Notes: generated by a model not told the origin, from the sequence alone. Shown: positions 25,414 through 34,932, counted from the first letter of the stretch. The stretch: DNA of 64,000 nucleotides from Lachnospiraceae bacterium (GCA_004558185.1 SFDP01000021.1:1-64000), one strand, 5' to 3'. Translations and numbers: made by a program.

Positions 25414-26799
25414 ATGAGTGAAATCAACAATCCAACCAATGAAGAAGCAGTAGCAGATCAGGCAGCAGAAATGGCAGCCGATACTGCAGGGCAGTCCGCA
25501 AACGTTTTGGATTTACCGCCCCAAAAGAATAAGAGCTGGCTGATTGCATTGATAGCTGCAGTCGTTATTATTCTTGTTGCAGCCATTGTTATGGTATTTG
25601 GCAGATCTACACCCAAGGAGAAGGTGGAAAAGGCAATGAAAAATACCTTTTCCCATAAATCGCTGCTATGGGAGAATATGAGCCGGTTTAAGGGGGCTAA
25701 CCAGAAGAGCAATACGATGGGAGTGAACGTAAAGGTAGATAGCGAGCAGATGGCCTTTGAGCTTAGGATGAATGAAGAACTTCTCCAGTTGTGGGGAAAG
25801 GTAAACATGGAGGAAATTCCTGAAATGGAGCTGTGGGCTAATCTCACAGACACACAGGTGGAAGCAAGGGTATCCGAATTGGAAGATACTCTGATTGTTT
25901 ACAAGTTCAGAGAACCTAAAACCGGAGTACTGTTGGACTATACCTCCCGGGAAACGCTGGATATGATAGATGAGGCTTTGATCATGATTACCGATCTGTT
26001 AAAAGCTGAAGAAAGAGAGGAAGCGCTGAAAAAGCAGAAGGAGGCAGGTAAGGAGCTGATTCAGATTTTCATGGAGGAGTATGAGAAGCTGGAAATTACT
26101 GAAGCAGATAAGGCCTCCTATGAGGTAGATGGTCAGACGGTGGAATGCCAGGGCTATAAAATGCTGGTGCCTGGAGAAAGCGCAAAGACTATTTTGCAAA
26201 AAACCGAAGCAGTGTATGAAAAATACGGCTTTGATTACTGGACAGTGTATGAAGAATTCTATGAAAATCCTTTTGAGCTGCTTTACGATGCGGATTTTTC
26301 GGAAGACTTGGAAATCTCCTTCTATCTGGCACAAAAAAAGGTGGTGGCTATTGTACTGAACAACCAGGTGGAACTGCTGTTTGATGGGGACAAAGATCAG
26401 GGAACCTGGAGCATGGAAATGGTTGTTGAGGAACAAAGTATCTGGAAACTGGAAAGCACCGTGGAGGGTAACAATGAGGAGATCGTCTTAGCCATAGGTG
26501 AAGTACCTATGATCGATCTGTCCTATAACGGTGAAAGCAGTCAGTTTGAATTGAACATAGGGTACTATATTCCTTATGCGAAGGTAAGCGGAGTCATGGA
26601 ATTTTCTGAAAATGAGCTGCGAATTGCCATGGATAAGCTGGAAAGTGCCTATTTTCCCTTTGAAATGACCATTGACTATTATATTAAGAATGAAACGGTA
26701 ATGGACAGCCTGGAAGGAGAAGCACTTAATTTGAACGAGCTTACGGAATCGGATATGATGCTTTTGTATATGAAGCTGGAGCAGAGTTCAATATTTTAG
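25414..26799 (+). CDS. Membrane-anchored extracytoplasmic protein of unknown family
   Basis: I do not recognise this protein. It has 461 residues: an acidic cytoplasmic N-terminus of about 40 residues, one transmembrane helix (about 42-64, WLIALIAAVVIILVAAIVMV), then about 395 extracytoplasmic residues that are strongly acidic and beta-rich, with a charged helical insert (KAEEREEALKKQKEAGKEL). There is no signal cleavage site, lipobox or repeat. It sits between the ATPase (32 bases upstream) and the first permease (6 bases downstream), so it is probably an accessory part of that transporter. AAGGAGG precedes the ATG. Confidence 0.75.
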   Translation: MSEINNPTNEEAVADQAAEMAADTAGQSANVLDLPPQKNKSWLIALIAAVVIILVAAIVMVFGRSTPKEKVEKAMKNTFSHKSLLWENMSRFKGANQKSNTMGVNVKVDSEQMAFELRMNEELLQLWGKVNMEEIPEMELWANLTDTQVEARVSELEDTLIVYKFREPKTGVLLDYTSRETLDMIDEALIMITDLLKAEEREEALKKQKEAGKELIQIFMEEYEKLEITEADKASYEVDGQTVECQGYKMLVPGESAKTILQKTEAVYEKYGFDYWTVYEEFYENPFELLYDADFSEDLEISFYLAQKKVVAIVLNNQVELLFDGDKDQGTWSMEMVVEEQSIWKLESTVEGNNEEIVLAIGEVPMIDLSYNGESSQFELNIGYYIPYAKVSGVMEFSENELRIAMDKLESAYFPFEMTIDYYIKNETVMDSLEGEALNLNELTESDMMLLYMKLEQSSIF

Positions 26800-26805
26800 A
26801 GGACT

Positions 26806-28011
26806 ATGAGGATATTTTGGACTTACTTTTTTCTGGAGTGGAAAAAAAGCATAAAAATTCTGGCAAAATCTATCCTGGGACTGATCCTGCTAATTATTTT
26901 ACTGATTCTGGGAGTAGCTGCAGTGAGCTATGGCTTACTGCAGTCGCAGACCTTTAACAGGGTACAGGTGGCAGTAATCATACCCGAGGAGGAAGAGCTG
27001 GTAAAGCAGGCAGCCGGTTTTGCTGCCGCTATGGAAAGTGTAGAAAGCGTCTGCCAGCTTCACTATTTATCAGAGGAACAGGCCTGGCAGAAGCTGAGGG
27101 AAGGAAGTATAGATGCAATTATTCAGATCCCGGAGCATTTTTACGAGGATGTTTATACCGGTGTAAATACACCTGCAGCTCTTTATTTGCCGCTGGCTTC
27201 TTCTTTGAATACGAAAGTGTTCAGCGAACTCTTAGGGCAGGCCGTATCCCTTTTGCAAAACGCAGAGGCAGGAGTATATGCAGTTCTGGAAGTGGCCCGG
27301 CAGCAGGAGGCGAAGCTGAATAAGGGAGAATTAGGGGATTATATGGCCAGAAAGTATGCTCTGGAGCTGCTGAAGAGGGATCGTGCCTTTGAAAAAGAGA
27401 TTCTGTCTGCTACCGGACAACTGCCGGCTGAAGAGTATTATTTTGTAACAGCCTTACTGGTTACTTTGCTTACCGGAGGCCTTCTCTTCGGCTTTCTTTA
27501 CCAACCCCAGAATCGGGCAGTAGAACAGAAACTGTCTATGTATGGTCTGAATAAAAGAAAGCTGGCTATAGTCAAAATATTGACTATGACGATGGTTATA
27601 TGGATGCTTTCTCTGACCATATACCTCTCCTCCTGTCTGATTCTCAGCTTGGTAAACCAGCACTGGCTGACCCTAAGACCAGGGGCTTTGATTGGCCTGG
27701 GGCTGGTCAGTTTTGCAATAAGTGCCTATTTCCATCTGCTGTTTTCCCTGGGAGGAAGAACCATACAGTCAGTGGTAATGATTCTGGGAGCAAATCTTCT
27801 TATGATTCTTTGCTGCGGGCTTTTGCTGCCTACCGCCTATTTTCCCGAATGGCTGGAGCAGGCAGGAAGGATATTGCCTTTAACTTACTGGAACGACTAT
27901 GTGCAGAGTATGATATTTAGGGGAAGTGCAGCAAAGCAGGGAATGATTGTACTGGCAGAAGCATTGCTGACTGCCGGATTGGGGGCATTTACCTATGAAA
28001 AGATACATTAA
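26806..28011 (+). CDS. ABC-2 type transporter permease
   Basis: Membrane protein of 401 residues with one N-terminal helix (about 19-44), an extracytoplasmic domain of about 170 residues and about six helices in the C-terminal half. This is the ABC2_membrane_3 layout of exporters. The REGSIDAIIQIPEHFYEDV block is typical of the outer domain of such permeases. It lies six bases after the anchored protein and overlaps the next gene by 17 bases, so the proteins are likely made together. Confidence 0.82.
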   Translation: MRIFWTYFFLEWKKSIKILAKSILGLILLIILLILGVAAVSYGLLQSQTFNRVQVAVIIPEEEELVKQAAGFAAAMESVESVCQLHYLSEEQAWQKLREGSIDAIIQIPEHFYEDVYTGVNTPAALYLPLASSLNTKVFSELLGQAVSLLQNAEAGVYAVLEVARQQEAKLNKGELGDYMARKYALELLKRDRAFEKEILSATGQLPAEEYYFVTALLVTLLTGGLLFGFLYQPQNRAVEQKLSMYGLNKRKLAIVKILTMTMVIWMLSLTIYLSSCLILSLVNQHWLTLRPGALIGLGLVSFAISAYFHLLFSLGGRTIQSVVMILGANLLMILCCGLLLPTAYFPEWLEQAGRILPLTYWNDYVQSMIFRGSAAKQGMIVLAEALLTAGLGAFTYEKIH

Positions 28012-29035
28012 CTGGTACATTCTGTGGCTCAAGGAATATTGGAAGAGGCCTTCCACGTGGGTACAGGTATTAGGAATGGTATTCCTTCTTCTTATTCTTT
28101 CTTCTCTGCAGCTTCCCGATGGCGGAAATCTGCAGGTGGGAATTTTAGGAGCTGAAGGAAAATATGGAAAAAGAATTCTGGAGCAGCTTTTAGCCACAGA
28201 AAGTATATTCGATTTTCGCCAATATGAAGAGGAAGAGGTTCTGAAAAGGGATATTCTCAGTGGAAAACTGGAATGTGGTTTTCTTTTTCATCAGGATTTT
28301 GATGAGGGAGTGGAAAAAGGTGACCCTAAGCGCAGGATTACCTTTATCAGCACACCTCTGTCGGTAAAGGGCAGGGTGGCCAAAGAAACGGTGTATGCCC
28401 GTTTTTTTGAGGTATACAGTGAGAGAATGCTGAAACAGGAGGAAGACAATATTTTTATAGGAGAGGATGCGCTGAGAACCGGGGAATTGATCCGCTTAAA
28501 GGAATATTATGCGGACAGTGATGCGGTTTTTCAATTGGAAACTCTTTGGGTGGAGACACCGGATGAAATGGAGCAGGAGGCTTTGCCGTTAAAGAACCAT
28601 CCTATACAGGGAATGGCAGGATTGCTGATTTTTTTACTGATGCTTCTGTCACAGGGGAGAAAGTTTGTTGCAGAACAATGCCGGGTAGATAAGGCGTTGA
28701 ATTCCTCAGCCCGTTTTATTTTTGGGACCGCCGAGAAACTGGCGGCAGGAACGCTTCCTGCTCTGGCAGGCTGGGGAAGCCTCCTGCTTTTGGGAGAGGG
28801 CAGAGGAGCTCTTTATGAAGCAGGAATGCTTCTTCTGCTTCTCGTGACAGGAAGTCTATGGATTATGGTGGTAGAGAAGCTGTTTAAAAAGGAAACCGGT
28901 TTTGTGGCCGGAACATTGGCGATTACCCTGATCTGTATGTTCATTTGCCCAATTTGGATCGATCTGGGGGAAATCATTCCTGCCATAAGCTATTTACGAT
29001 TACTTTTTCCGGTAGGAATATATCTTTTGGGATAA
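27995..29035 (+). CDS. Second ABC-2 type transporter membrane protein
   Basis: A protein of 346 residues with the same layout as the preceding permease: helix 1 (about 22-40), an outer domain with DILSGKLECGFLFHQDFDEGVE, then about five helices. It probably forms a heterodimer with the first permease. Divergence between the two is high, as usual for heteromeric exporters. The ATG lies inside the end of the previous gene. A terminator follows directly. Confidence 0.78.
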   Translation: MKRYINWYILWLKEYWKRPSTWVQVLGMVFLLLILSSLQLPDGGNLQVGILGAEGKYGKRILEQLLATESIFDFRQYEEEEVLKRDILSGKLECGFLFHQDFDEGVEKGDPKRRITFISTPLSVKGRVAKETVYARFFEVYSERMLKQEEDNIFIGEDALRTGELIRLKEYYADSDAVFQLETLWVETPDEMEQEALPLKNHPIQGMAGLLIFLLMLLSQGRKFVAEQCRVDKALNSSARFIFGTAEKLAAGTLPALAGWGSLLLLGEGRGALYEAGMLLLLLVTGSLWIMVVEKLFKKETGFVAGTLAITLICMFICPIWIDLGEIIPAISYLRLLFPVGIYLLG

Positions 29036-29044
29036 AAGGGAGGA

Positions 29045-29076
29045 TGCCAGGTAAATTACTTTACCTGGCATTATTA
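29045..29076 (+). terminator. Terminator of the ABC exporter operon
   Basis: TGCCAGGTAAA-TTAC-TTTACCTGGCA, followed by a T-rich but interrupted tract (TTATTAT). Confidence 0.75.
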
Positions 29077-29209
29077 TGAAAAAGTTTATTAATAAAAATT
29101 GGAATAAGCACATGAAAAATGTTTTTCTATACTGTAAGTATAATCATGAAAAATGGATATTTAATGTTAAGCGAATGAAAAAACCTTTAATTAATTATGA
29201 ACAAAATAT

Positions 29210-29234
29210 GAACGGGACTAAGAAAGTCCCGTTC
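29210..29234 (-). terminator. Terminator of the cyclophilin gene
   Basis: GAACGGGACT-AAGAA-AGTCCCGTTC just beyond the leftward cyclophilin stop codon. On the minus strand ATATTTTG follows. Confidence 0.75.
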
Positions 29235-29239
29235 ATGAA

Positions 29240-29761
29240 TTAAAGCTTCTCCGGTTCAGGATAGGTTTCACCAAAAGTATCTACCGTCATGGATTGAATA
29301 CGCCAGGGGGTAAGAGGGCGGTCGGAATAGTCGGTTTCAGTCTCTGCGATCCGATTGACTACATCCATTCCCTCGATAATTTTTCCGAAGGCTGCATAGG
29401 AGCCGTCAAGATGAGGAGAGGTCTTGTGCATAATAAAGAACTGGCTGCCGGCAGAATCAGGATGCTGGGCTCTTGCCATGGAGAGTATGCCTTCCGTATG
29501 CTTTAAATCGTTGTCCACTCCATTCTGACGGAATTCTCCTTTGATGCTGTAGCCGGGACCGCCCATGCCCGTACCGTCAGGGCAGCCGCCCTGAATCATG
29601 AACCCTTTAATTACACGGTGAAAAATCAGTCCGTCATAGAAATTCCGGTTGATCAGACTGATGAAGTTATTCACAGAGATGGGTGCAAGCTGGGGATATA
29701 ATTCCGCCTTCATTACAGAACCGTCTTCCATGGTAATCGTAACAATAGGATTTGTTGTCAT
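29240..29761 (-). CDS. Cyclophilin-type peptidyl-prolyl cis-trans isomerase
   Basis: Short cytoplasmic cyclophilin of 173 residues without a signal peptide. The active-site Arg and Phe region is IFHRVIKGFMIQGG, followed by GSQFFIMHKTSPHLDGSYAAFG, a standard cyclophilin block. It speeds prolyl isomerisation in protein folding. GGAAAG lies nine bases before the ATG on the minus strand. It is transcribed away from the GNAT gene. Confidence 0.95.
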   Translation of the reverse strand: MTTNPIVTITMEDGSVMKAELYPQLAPISVNNFISLINRNFYDGLIFHRVIKGFMIQGGCPDGTGMGGPGYSIKGEFRQNGVDNDLKHTEGILSMARAQHPDSAGSQFFIMHKTSPHLDGSYAAFGKIIEGMDVVNRIAETETDYSDRPLTPWRIQSMTVDTFGETYPEPEKL

Positions 29762-29881
29762 AATACTTTCCTTTCTGTAGCTCTTGCTTTACAATGAGCA
29801 AAGAGAGTTTTATCAAGGCCTATTGTACCCCAGCCTGTCCGGGAAGTAAAGAAGAACTGCAAAGAAAGGCTAAAGGAAAGA

Positions 29882-30709
29882 ATGCTGAAGCACATTATTT
29901 TATTGAGTAAAAAGAATCCTGTTAATCTGGAGCCGCTGATGAAGGAACTGGAGAGCCGGGGAGTCAGGCTGTGGAGAGAGCTGCCGCAGGAGAATCTTCT
30001 GATGGCAGAGCTTTTGTTCATTACGGATATGAAGGATGTAGCCAAAGCACTCCTGGAGCAAAGAGTAGGGGTACTGGTCTGGCTTCATGAAGAAAACAGG
30101 ACAGAATCCTTTGAGGGGCTGCCCTATGCTGTCGAAAGGCTTGAAGAAGCAGATTTTACCTACTTGGACAAGGTACACAGACGGTTTAATGGTATTCCCT
30201 GGCACATTGCCGATACCTCCAGATGTATAATCCGGGAAATGGAGGAGAAGGATATAGATGCTTTGTATGAGCTGTATTCGGACAAGGAAATCAGTAAATA
30301 TACGGAAGATCTGTATGAGGACAAAGATAAGGAAAGAGAATACATCCGCAGCTACATCGATCATGCCTATACCTTTTGGGGCTTTGGTACATGGCTGGTA
30401 GAAAGGAAAGAAGATCATAAGGTGATCGGTCGTGTAGGCTTTAATCTGCGGGAAGGCTATGAGATCCCGGAGCTGGGATTTGTGATTGGTATGCCCTGGC
30501 AACGACAGGGACTGGCATACGAGACCTGCCTCAAAGCTCTGGAAATCGGAAAGAGAGACTATGACTTTACCTGGGTACAGGCACTGGTGAGAGAAGAAAA
30601 TGTGCCTTCGGCAAGGCTTTGTGAAAAACTGGGATTCTCTCTTTCCCAAAGGGTGATCGAACAGGGAAGGGAATACCTTTTGTATAAGATTAATCTTGCA
30701 TTCCTATGA
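29882..30709 (+). CDS. GNAT family N-acetyltransferase
   Basis: A protein of 275 residues with two parts. The first 110 residues form a small domain I cannot name (MLKHIILLSKKNPVNLEPL to LPYAVERLE). The rest is a RimJ/RimL-like GNAT domain (IREMEEKDIDALYELYSD), with the acetyl-CoA loop in GMPWQRQGLAYET and the closing ENVPSARLCEKLGF motif. It probably acetylates a small molecule or protein N-terminus; the substrate is unknown. The ATG follows GAAAGGAAAGA. Confidence 0.85.
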   Translation: MLKHIILLSKKNPVNLEPLMKELESRGVRLWRELPQENLLMAELLFITDMKDVAKALLEQRVGVLVWLHEENRTESFEGLPYAVERLEEADFTYLDKVHRRFNGIPWHIADTSRCIIREMEEKDIDALYELYSDKEISKYTEDLYEDKDKEREYIRSYIDHAYTFWGFGTWLVERKEDHKVIGRVGFNLREGYEIPELGFVIGMPWQRQGLAYETCLKALEIGKRDYDFTWVQALVREENVPSARLCEKLGFSLSQRVIEQGREYLLYKINLAFL

Positions 30710-30748
30710 GAATTGTTTTATGTTGAATAGGATTGGAGAAGATGAACC

Positions 30749-31465
30749 ATGAGAGAAACGAACAGAATACTATTCCGTACAGGTGTGCGAGACGGCATCC
30801 CCATTGGACTGGGCTATTTTGCCGTTTCCTTTACTTTGGGAATTGCAGCAAAGAATGCGGGAATGACAGCCTTTCAGGCAGCCCTTACCAGCGCACTGAT
30901 CAATGCCTCCGCAGGAGAGTTTGTCGGTTTTACTTTAATTGCAGCTCAGGCAGGCTATCTGGAGGTCATGATCATGGAGGCAGTAGCCAATGCCAGGTAT
31001 CTTCTGATGTCCTGTTCTCTGACGCAGAAGCTGGCGCCCTCTACCGGACTTATGCACCGAATGCTTATGGGTTTTTATGTAACCGATGAAATTTTTGGAG
31101 TATCCATTGCCAGACCGGGAGAGTTAGAACCGGTTTATGTTTATGGTGTTATTTCCATGGCTGCTCCGGGCTGGACATTGGGTACTTTTTTAGGAGTTTT
31201 AATGGGGAATATCCTTCCTCTCCGTCTGATCAGCGCTTTAAGTGTAGCGCTGTATGGAATGTTTACGGTGGTTTTTGTACCTGCTGCAAAGGAGAACAGA
31301 GTGGTAGCGTGTCTGATCGGCATCAGCTTCGCTGCCAGCTTTTTCTTCCATCGGCTGCCCCTTTTTCAGGAAATCTCTTCGGGAATAAAGATCATTATCC
31401 TGACGGTGATCATTTCTCTGGCAGCAGCCTGGCTGTTTCCGGTGGAGGAAAAACAGGATTCTTAA
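30749..31465 (+). CDS. azlC: AzlC family branched-chain amino acid exporter subunit
   Basis: Membrane protein of 238 residues with several helices and the family opening GVRDGIPIGLGYFAVSFTLG, then ASAGEFVGFTL. It forms an exporter with AzlD for branched-chain amino acids or analogues such as azaleucine. The azlD gene follows after a 102-base gap filled by a type B hairpin module. AttGGAGAAG precedes the ATG. Confidence 0.92.
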   Translation: MRETNRILFRTGVRDGIPIGLGYFAVSFTLGIAAKNAGMTAFQAALTSALINASAGEFVGFTLIAAQAGYLEVMIMEAVANARYLLMSCSLTQKLAPSTGLMHRMLMGFYVTDEIFGVSIARPGELEPVYVYGVISMAAPGWTLGTFLGVLMGNILPLRLISALSVALYGMFTVVFVPAAKENRVVACLIGISFAASFFFHRLPLFQEISSGIKIIILTVIISLAAAWLFPVEEKQDS

Positions 31466-31469
31466 CTCC

Positions 31470-31567
31470 GGGATTTGTGCCGAAGCGTCACAATCCTTTG
31501 ATCGCAGAGCCGAAGCTGAAATTCGGCTCGCTTTCCTCAGCGCAAACGCTTCGGAACGGGGATTAAT
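31470..31567 (+). repeat. Type B three-hairpin/RBS module before azlD
   Basis: Three stems in order: GGATTTGTG/CACAATCC, GAGCCGAA/TTCGGCTC (31507-31529) and AGCG-CAAA-CGCT (31539-31550). The tail TCGGAACGGGGATTAAT then acts as ribosome-binding region for azlD. The layout and several blocks match 35955-36054 upstream of livJ. Confidence 0.85.
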
Positions 31568-31876
31568 ATGAAGCATAATGTATACGTATATATTATTATC
31601 ATGGCTATCACTACTTATCTGATTCGGGTTCTGCCACTTACCCTCATTCGTAAAGAAATTACGAATACCACGATTCGTTCATTTCTTTACTATGTACCTT
31701 ATGTCACCCTTGCGGTAATGACCTTTCCGGCAATTTTGGAGGCAACGCAGACACCGGTGGCCGGAGGTGCGGCACTTGTTACTGCGATGGGACTTGCATG
31801 GAAGAAAAAGAGCCTTTTTCAAGTGGCGGTATGCAGTTGTATAGTCGTATTTGTACTGGAACTCTTTCTTGTATAA
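31568..31876 (+). CDS. azlD: AzlD family branched-chain amino acid exporter subunit
   Basis: Small membrane protein of 102 residues with three or four helices and the family motif ITTYLIRVLPLTLIRK, then FLYYVPYVTLAVMTFP. It is the partner of AzlC. The leader between the two is a structured repeat, which could allow its translation to be set separately. The flippase gene starts 13 bases further on. Confidence 0.92.
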   Translation: MKHNVYVYIIIMAITTYLIRVLPLTLIRKEITNTTIRSFLYYVPYVTLAVMTFPAILEATQTPVAGGAALVTAMGLAWKKKSLFQVAVCSCIVVFVLELFLV

Positions 31877-31888
31877 GGAGGACCTGTT

Positions 31889-33556
31889 TTGGGGCAGAAG
31901 AGTAAAAAGGATGGATTTATTCTGCAGGCCGGTATTCTGGCGGCAGCAGGAATCGTCGTAAGGATTATAGGAATTTTATATCGCAGTCCTCTGGTGGCCA
32001 TTATTGGAGATGAAGGAAATGGGTATTACAACACGGCCTATACGATTTATACCATTATCCTTCTGGTATCCTCCTACAGCATCCCTTCTGCCGTATCGAA
32101 GGTGATTGCAGCAAGACTGGCTAAGGGAGAGTACAGGAATGCCCATAAGATTTTTATGGGTGCATTTTTCTATGTCATTATTGTAGGCGGAATTGGCAGT
32201 CTGGTCTGCTTCTTTTTTGCGGGAAATATGGTGGGAGAAAGCTCTGCTCAGGTGTTGAGAGTATTTTCTCCTACGATCTTCCTGTCCGGACTTTTAGGGG
32301 TGATGCGAGGTTATTTTCAAGCCCACAGGAGTATGGTACAGACCTCCTTTTCTCAGATATTGGAGCAGATTCTCAATGCTCTGGTCAGCATTGGAGCAGC
32401 CTCCTTTCTGATGAGCCTGGTTAAGGACAAGGACACTACGACCCAGGCCATATACGGAGCCATAGGAAGCGCCATGGGTACCGGTGCCGGTGTACTGATC
32501 GCCCTGCTTTTTATGGCGGCGGTTTACGGGCTGAATCGAAGTATGTTTCAGCGAAGGAGAAAGAGGGATAAAACAGGCAGGGAGATTACCTATGGTCAGG
32601 TGTTTAAGCTGATCATCGGAATGGTGACGCCGGTTCTGCTCAGTACCTGTATTTATAATATGAGCGGTGCCACTAATTTAAAAATTTACTGTGGCATTGC
32701 AGAAAATATCAAGCAGTATACGGAGGCCCAGGCGACCACTTATTATGGCCTCTTTTCCGGTAAAGCCAATCAGATCACCAATATTCCCATTGCTCTGGCA
32801 ACAGCCATGTCATCTGCCATTATCCCCAGCATCGCCGCCAGCTTTGAGAAGAAGGACAAAGCAGGCTGCAGAGGAAAAATCGGCAGTGCCATCAAAACCA
32901 CCATGCTGATCTCCATTCCGGCAGCAATGGGACTTGTGGTTCTGGCAAAGCCGGTGGTTTATGTGCTTTATCCCCAGGCAGGAACCCTGGAACTGGTAAC
33001 GGGGCTTTTGCGTGTGCTGTCGGTTTCCGTAATATTTTATGGGCTTTCTACCCTCAGCAATGGGGTTTTGCAGGGAACAGGATATGTAAATAAACCGGTA
33101 ATTCATGCAGCCCTATCCTTAGTCATTCAAACGCTGGTATTGGTGCTGTTGCTGCTTTATACTCCTCTCGATCTTTATGCTCTGCCTGTGGCGGCCATTT
33201 GCTATTCTGTCTGTATGAGTGTATTTAATGGGTATAGTATGCGAAAGAAGCTTGGCTATCGACAGGAAGGATTCAAGACCTTTCTGATTCCTGTTCTTGC
33301 CTCCGGTTTGATGGGTCTGGTTGCCTGGCTGATTTATGAAGGAAGTACCAGGCTGTTCGTGCTCGGCGGGATGCTGGAGCAAGGAGAGATGAACTGGTTT
33401 TATAATCTGCTTTGTCTGGCGATGGCCGTACTGGCGGCTGTTCCTACTTATTTTGGTCTGGTGATCAAACTGGGCGCAATAGGGAAACGGGAGCTGGAGG
33501 CCATGCCGGGAGGAAGAACGATTGTGGGAATCGTCAAAAAATTACATTTGTTATAA
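31889..33556 (+). CDS. MOP-superfamily flippase (MurJ/YtgP/SpoVB type)
   Basis: Polytopic membrane protein of 555 residues with about 14 helices, of the polysaccharide-exporter family that includes the lipid II flippase MurJ (YtgP) and SpoVB. The N-terminus (FILQAGILAAAGIVVRIIGILYRSPL in parts) and the EGNGYYNTAY segment are typical. It likely turns lipid-linked cell-wall precursors across the membrane, in growth or in sporulation. Translation starts at a TTG with AAGGAGG six bases upstream; no ATG fits the conserved N-terminus. Confidence 0.85.
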   Translation: MGQKSKKDGFILQAGILAAAGIVVRIIGILYRSPLVAIIGDEGNGYYNTAYTIYTIILLVSSYSIPSAVSKVIAARLAKGEYRNAHKIFMGAFFYVIIVGGIGSLVCFFFAGNMVGESSAQVLRVFSPTIFLSGLLGVMRGYFQAHRSMVQTSFSQILEQILNALVSIGAASFLMSLVKDKDTTTQAIYGAIGSAMGTGAGVLIALLFMAAVYGLNRSMFQRRRKRDKTGREITYGQVFKLIIGMVTPVLLSTCIYNMSGATNLKIYCGIAENIKQYTEAQATTYYGLFSGKANQITNIPIALATAMSSAIIPSIAASFEKKDKAGCRGKIGSAIKTTMLISIPAAMGLVVLAKPVVYVLYPQAGTLELVTGLLRVLSVSVIFYGLSTLSNGVLQGTGYVNKPVIHAALSLVIQTLVLVLLLLYTPLDLYALPVAAICYSVCMSVFNGYSMRKKLGYRQEGFKTFLIPVLASGLMGLVAWLIYEGSTRLFVLGGMLEQGEMNWFYNLLCLAMAVLAAVPTYFGLVIKLGAIGKRELEAMPGGRTIVGIVKKLHLL

Positions 33557-33597
33557 GAGAAGAAATCAAGCAGAAAAGGCGGAAATCGAAAAAGGGG

Positions 33598-33627
33598 TAG
33601 ACTTTTTTGGTAAGATGGTTGTAAAAT
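33598..33627 (+). promoter_or_regulatory. Candidate promoter upstream of the DUF3048 gene
   Basis: TAGACT, 18 bases, TAAAAT. The transcript would start near the type C repeat, leaving a leader of about 170 bases. Confidence 0.4.
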
Positions 33628-33639
33628 AATACAGTATGC

Positions 33640-33710
33640 AGGATTGTGGGAGTACGAAGTACGTAACAATCCGTAGGTATCATAGTTAGGGGCTTTTGAC
33701 TCTAACATCA
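33640..33710 (+). repeat. Type C hairpin repeat, copy 2
   Basis: Differs from copy 3 by one base in the second stem (GACTCTAAC instead of GACCCTAAC). It is followed not by a start codon but by about 90 bases of leader sequence before the DUF3048 gene. Confidence 0.88.
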
Positions 33711-33773
33711 AGGTAATGAAGCAATTTGCATATCCATGAGGGAAAAATCATTTGCCCCTTATAGTATAACATA

Positions 33774-33794
33774 GGGAAGCCGGACTTCCCTTTT
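33774..33794 (+). terminator. Short attenuator-like hairpin before the DUF3048 gene
   Basis: GGGAAG-CCGGA-CTTCCC followed by TTTT, ending directly at the Shine-Dalgarno GGGAGAG. It could stop some transcripts or hide the ribosome-binding site. Confidence 0.45.
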
Positions 33795-33804
33795 GGGAGA
33801 GTGT

Positions 33805-34932
33805 ATGATGAAGAAATTTTCAGATAAAATCGTTTATGGAATGCTCCTTCTGATCTTAAGCCTGGGGCTGTCTGCCTGCGGCACAAGGCAGGAAACGCCT
33901 CCACAGGAGTCTTCGGTTCAGGATAATATGGGAGAAGAGGAGAACCTTCCGGAGCAAACGCAGGGAAGGAGGGTAAGCTATCTTACCGGCCTTCCGGTTA
34001 CGGAGAGTATTCAAAATACAAGACCCCTGGCAGTGATGTTTAATAATATTAAGGAGGGCTGCCCTCAGGCAGGCATCTCGGAAGCATCCATTGTCTATGA
34101 AGCGCCGGTAGAGGGCAGGATAACCAGGCTGATGGGACTGTTTGAGGATTACAGCAATCTGGAGAAAATCGGTTCTGTACGAAGCAGCAGAGACTACTTT
34201 GTTTATTTTGCTTTGGAGTATGATGCGTTGTATGCTCATTTTGGTCAGGCTACCCCTTATGTGGGCGAGTTGTTAAACAGCGACAGGGTAGACAACCTCA
34301 GTGGGGCAGTGTCGGGCATTAACCACCCGGCTCCCAACACATTTTACCGAAGCAGTGATCGAAAAGCCCCCCATAATGTGTATATTAACCCGGCAGGGGT
34401 GACAAAGGATATTGAGAAGTTTCATTATCGTACAACCCTGAGAGAGGATTACCAGGCAAAATTCCAATTTGCCACAGAAGAAGAGCCCATGAAGTATTCC
34501 GAGCGGCCGGATGCATTGGTTCTATATCCAGGAGGAAAGAGCAGCACTGCAGCCAATGGATTTTCCAAAACCCAATCCCGTTTTGAGTATAATCCGAAGG
34601 ATAGCCTGTATTATCGTTATCAATATGGAGAAGAACAAATCGATGAGCTGACCGGAGAGCAGCTAACCTATACCAATGTGATTTTTCAGTATTGTCACGG
34701 AGAGGTCAGAGATGCGAATGATTATCTGGCCTTCGGCTGCCATGGTGATGACGGACACAAGGTGCAGGTATTTACTGCCGGGAAGATGATTACCGGAACC
34801 TGGAGCCGGCTGGCAGACGAGGTTCCTGCCTCCTATGTGGATGAAGAGGGCAGCCCTATTGTGTTGAACCCGGGGAAAACCTGGATCTGTATCGTATGGG
34901 ATGAATACGGTCAGGATGTGGTAATTGAATAG
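33805..34932 (+). CDS. DUF3048 (YerB-like) lipoprotein
   Basis: Exported lipoprotein of 375 residues with lipobox LSAC (22-25), then a Gln/Glu-rich linker. The conserved DUF3048 region starts at LTGLPVTESIQNTRPLAVMF and includes GSVRSSRDYFV and GINHPAPNTFYR. Members include B. subtilis YerB; function unknown, probably at the cell envelope. The start at 33805 (ATGATGAAG) follows GGGAGAG; an in-frame TTG at 33793 is rejected. Confidence 0.88.
   Translation: MMKKFSDKIVYGMLLLILSLGLSACGTRQETPPQESSVQDNMGEEENLPEQTQGRRVSYLTGLPVTESIQNTRPLAVMFNNIKEGCPQAGISEASIVYEAPVEGRITRLMGLFEDYSNLEKIGSVRSSRDYFVYFALEYDALYAHFGQATPYVGELLNSDRVDNLSGAVSGINHPAPNTFYRSSDRKAPHNVYINPAGVTKDIEKFHYRTTLREDYQAKFQFATEEEPMKYSERPDALVLYPGGKSSTAANGFSKTQSRFEYNPKDSLYYRYQYGEEQIDELTGEQLTYTNVIFQYCHGEVRDANDYLAFGCHGDDGHKVQVFTAGKMITGTWSRLADEVPASYVDEEGSPIVLNPGKTWICIVWDEYGQDVVIE

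Noticed and set aside
33448..33711. Open frame whose first 24 residues recur at 55486-55758
   Set aside because: The shared peptide is only the reverse translation of the type C repeat (its start codon lies in the GATGTTAG arm). Beyond the repeat the two frames are antisense to different genes.
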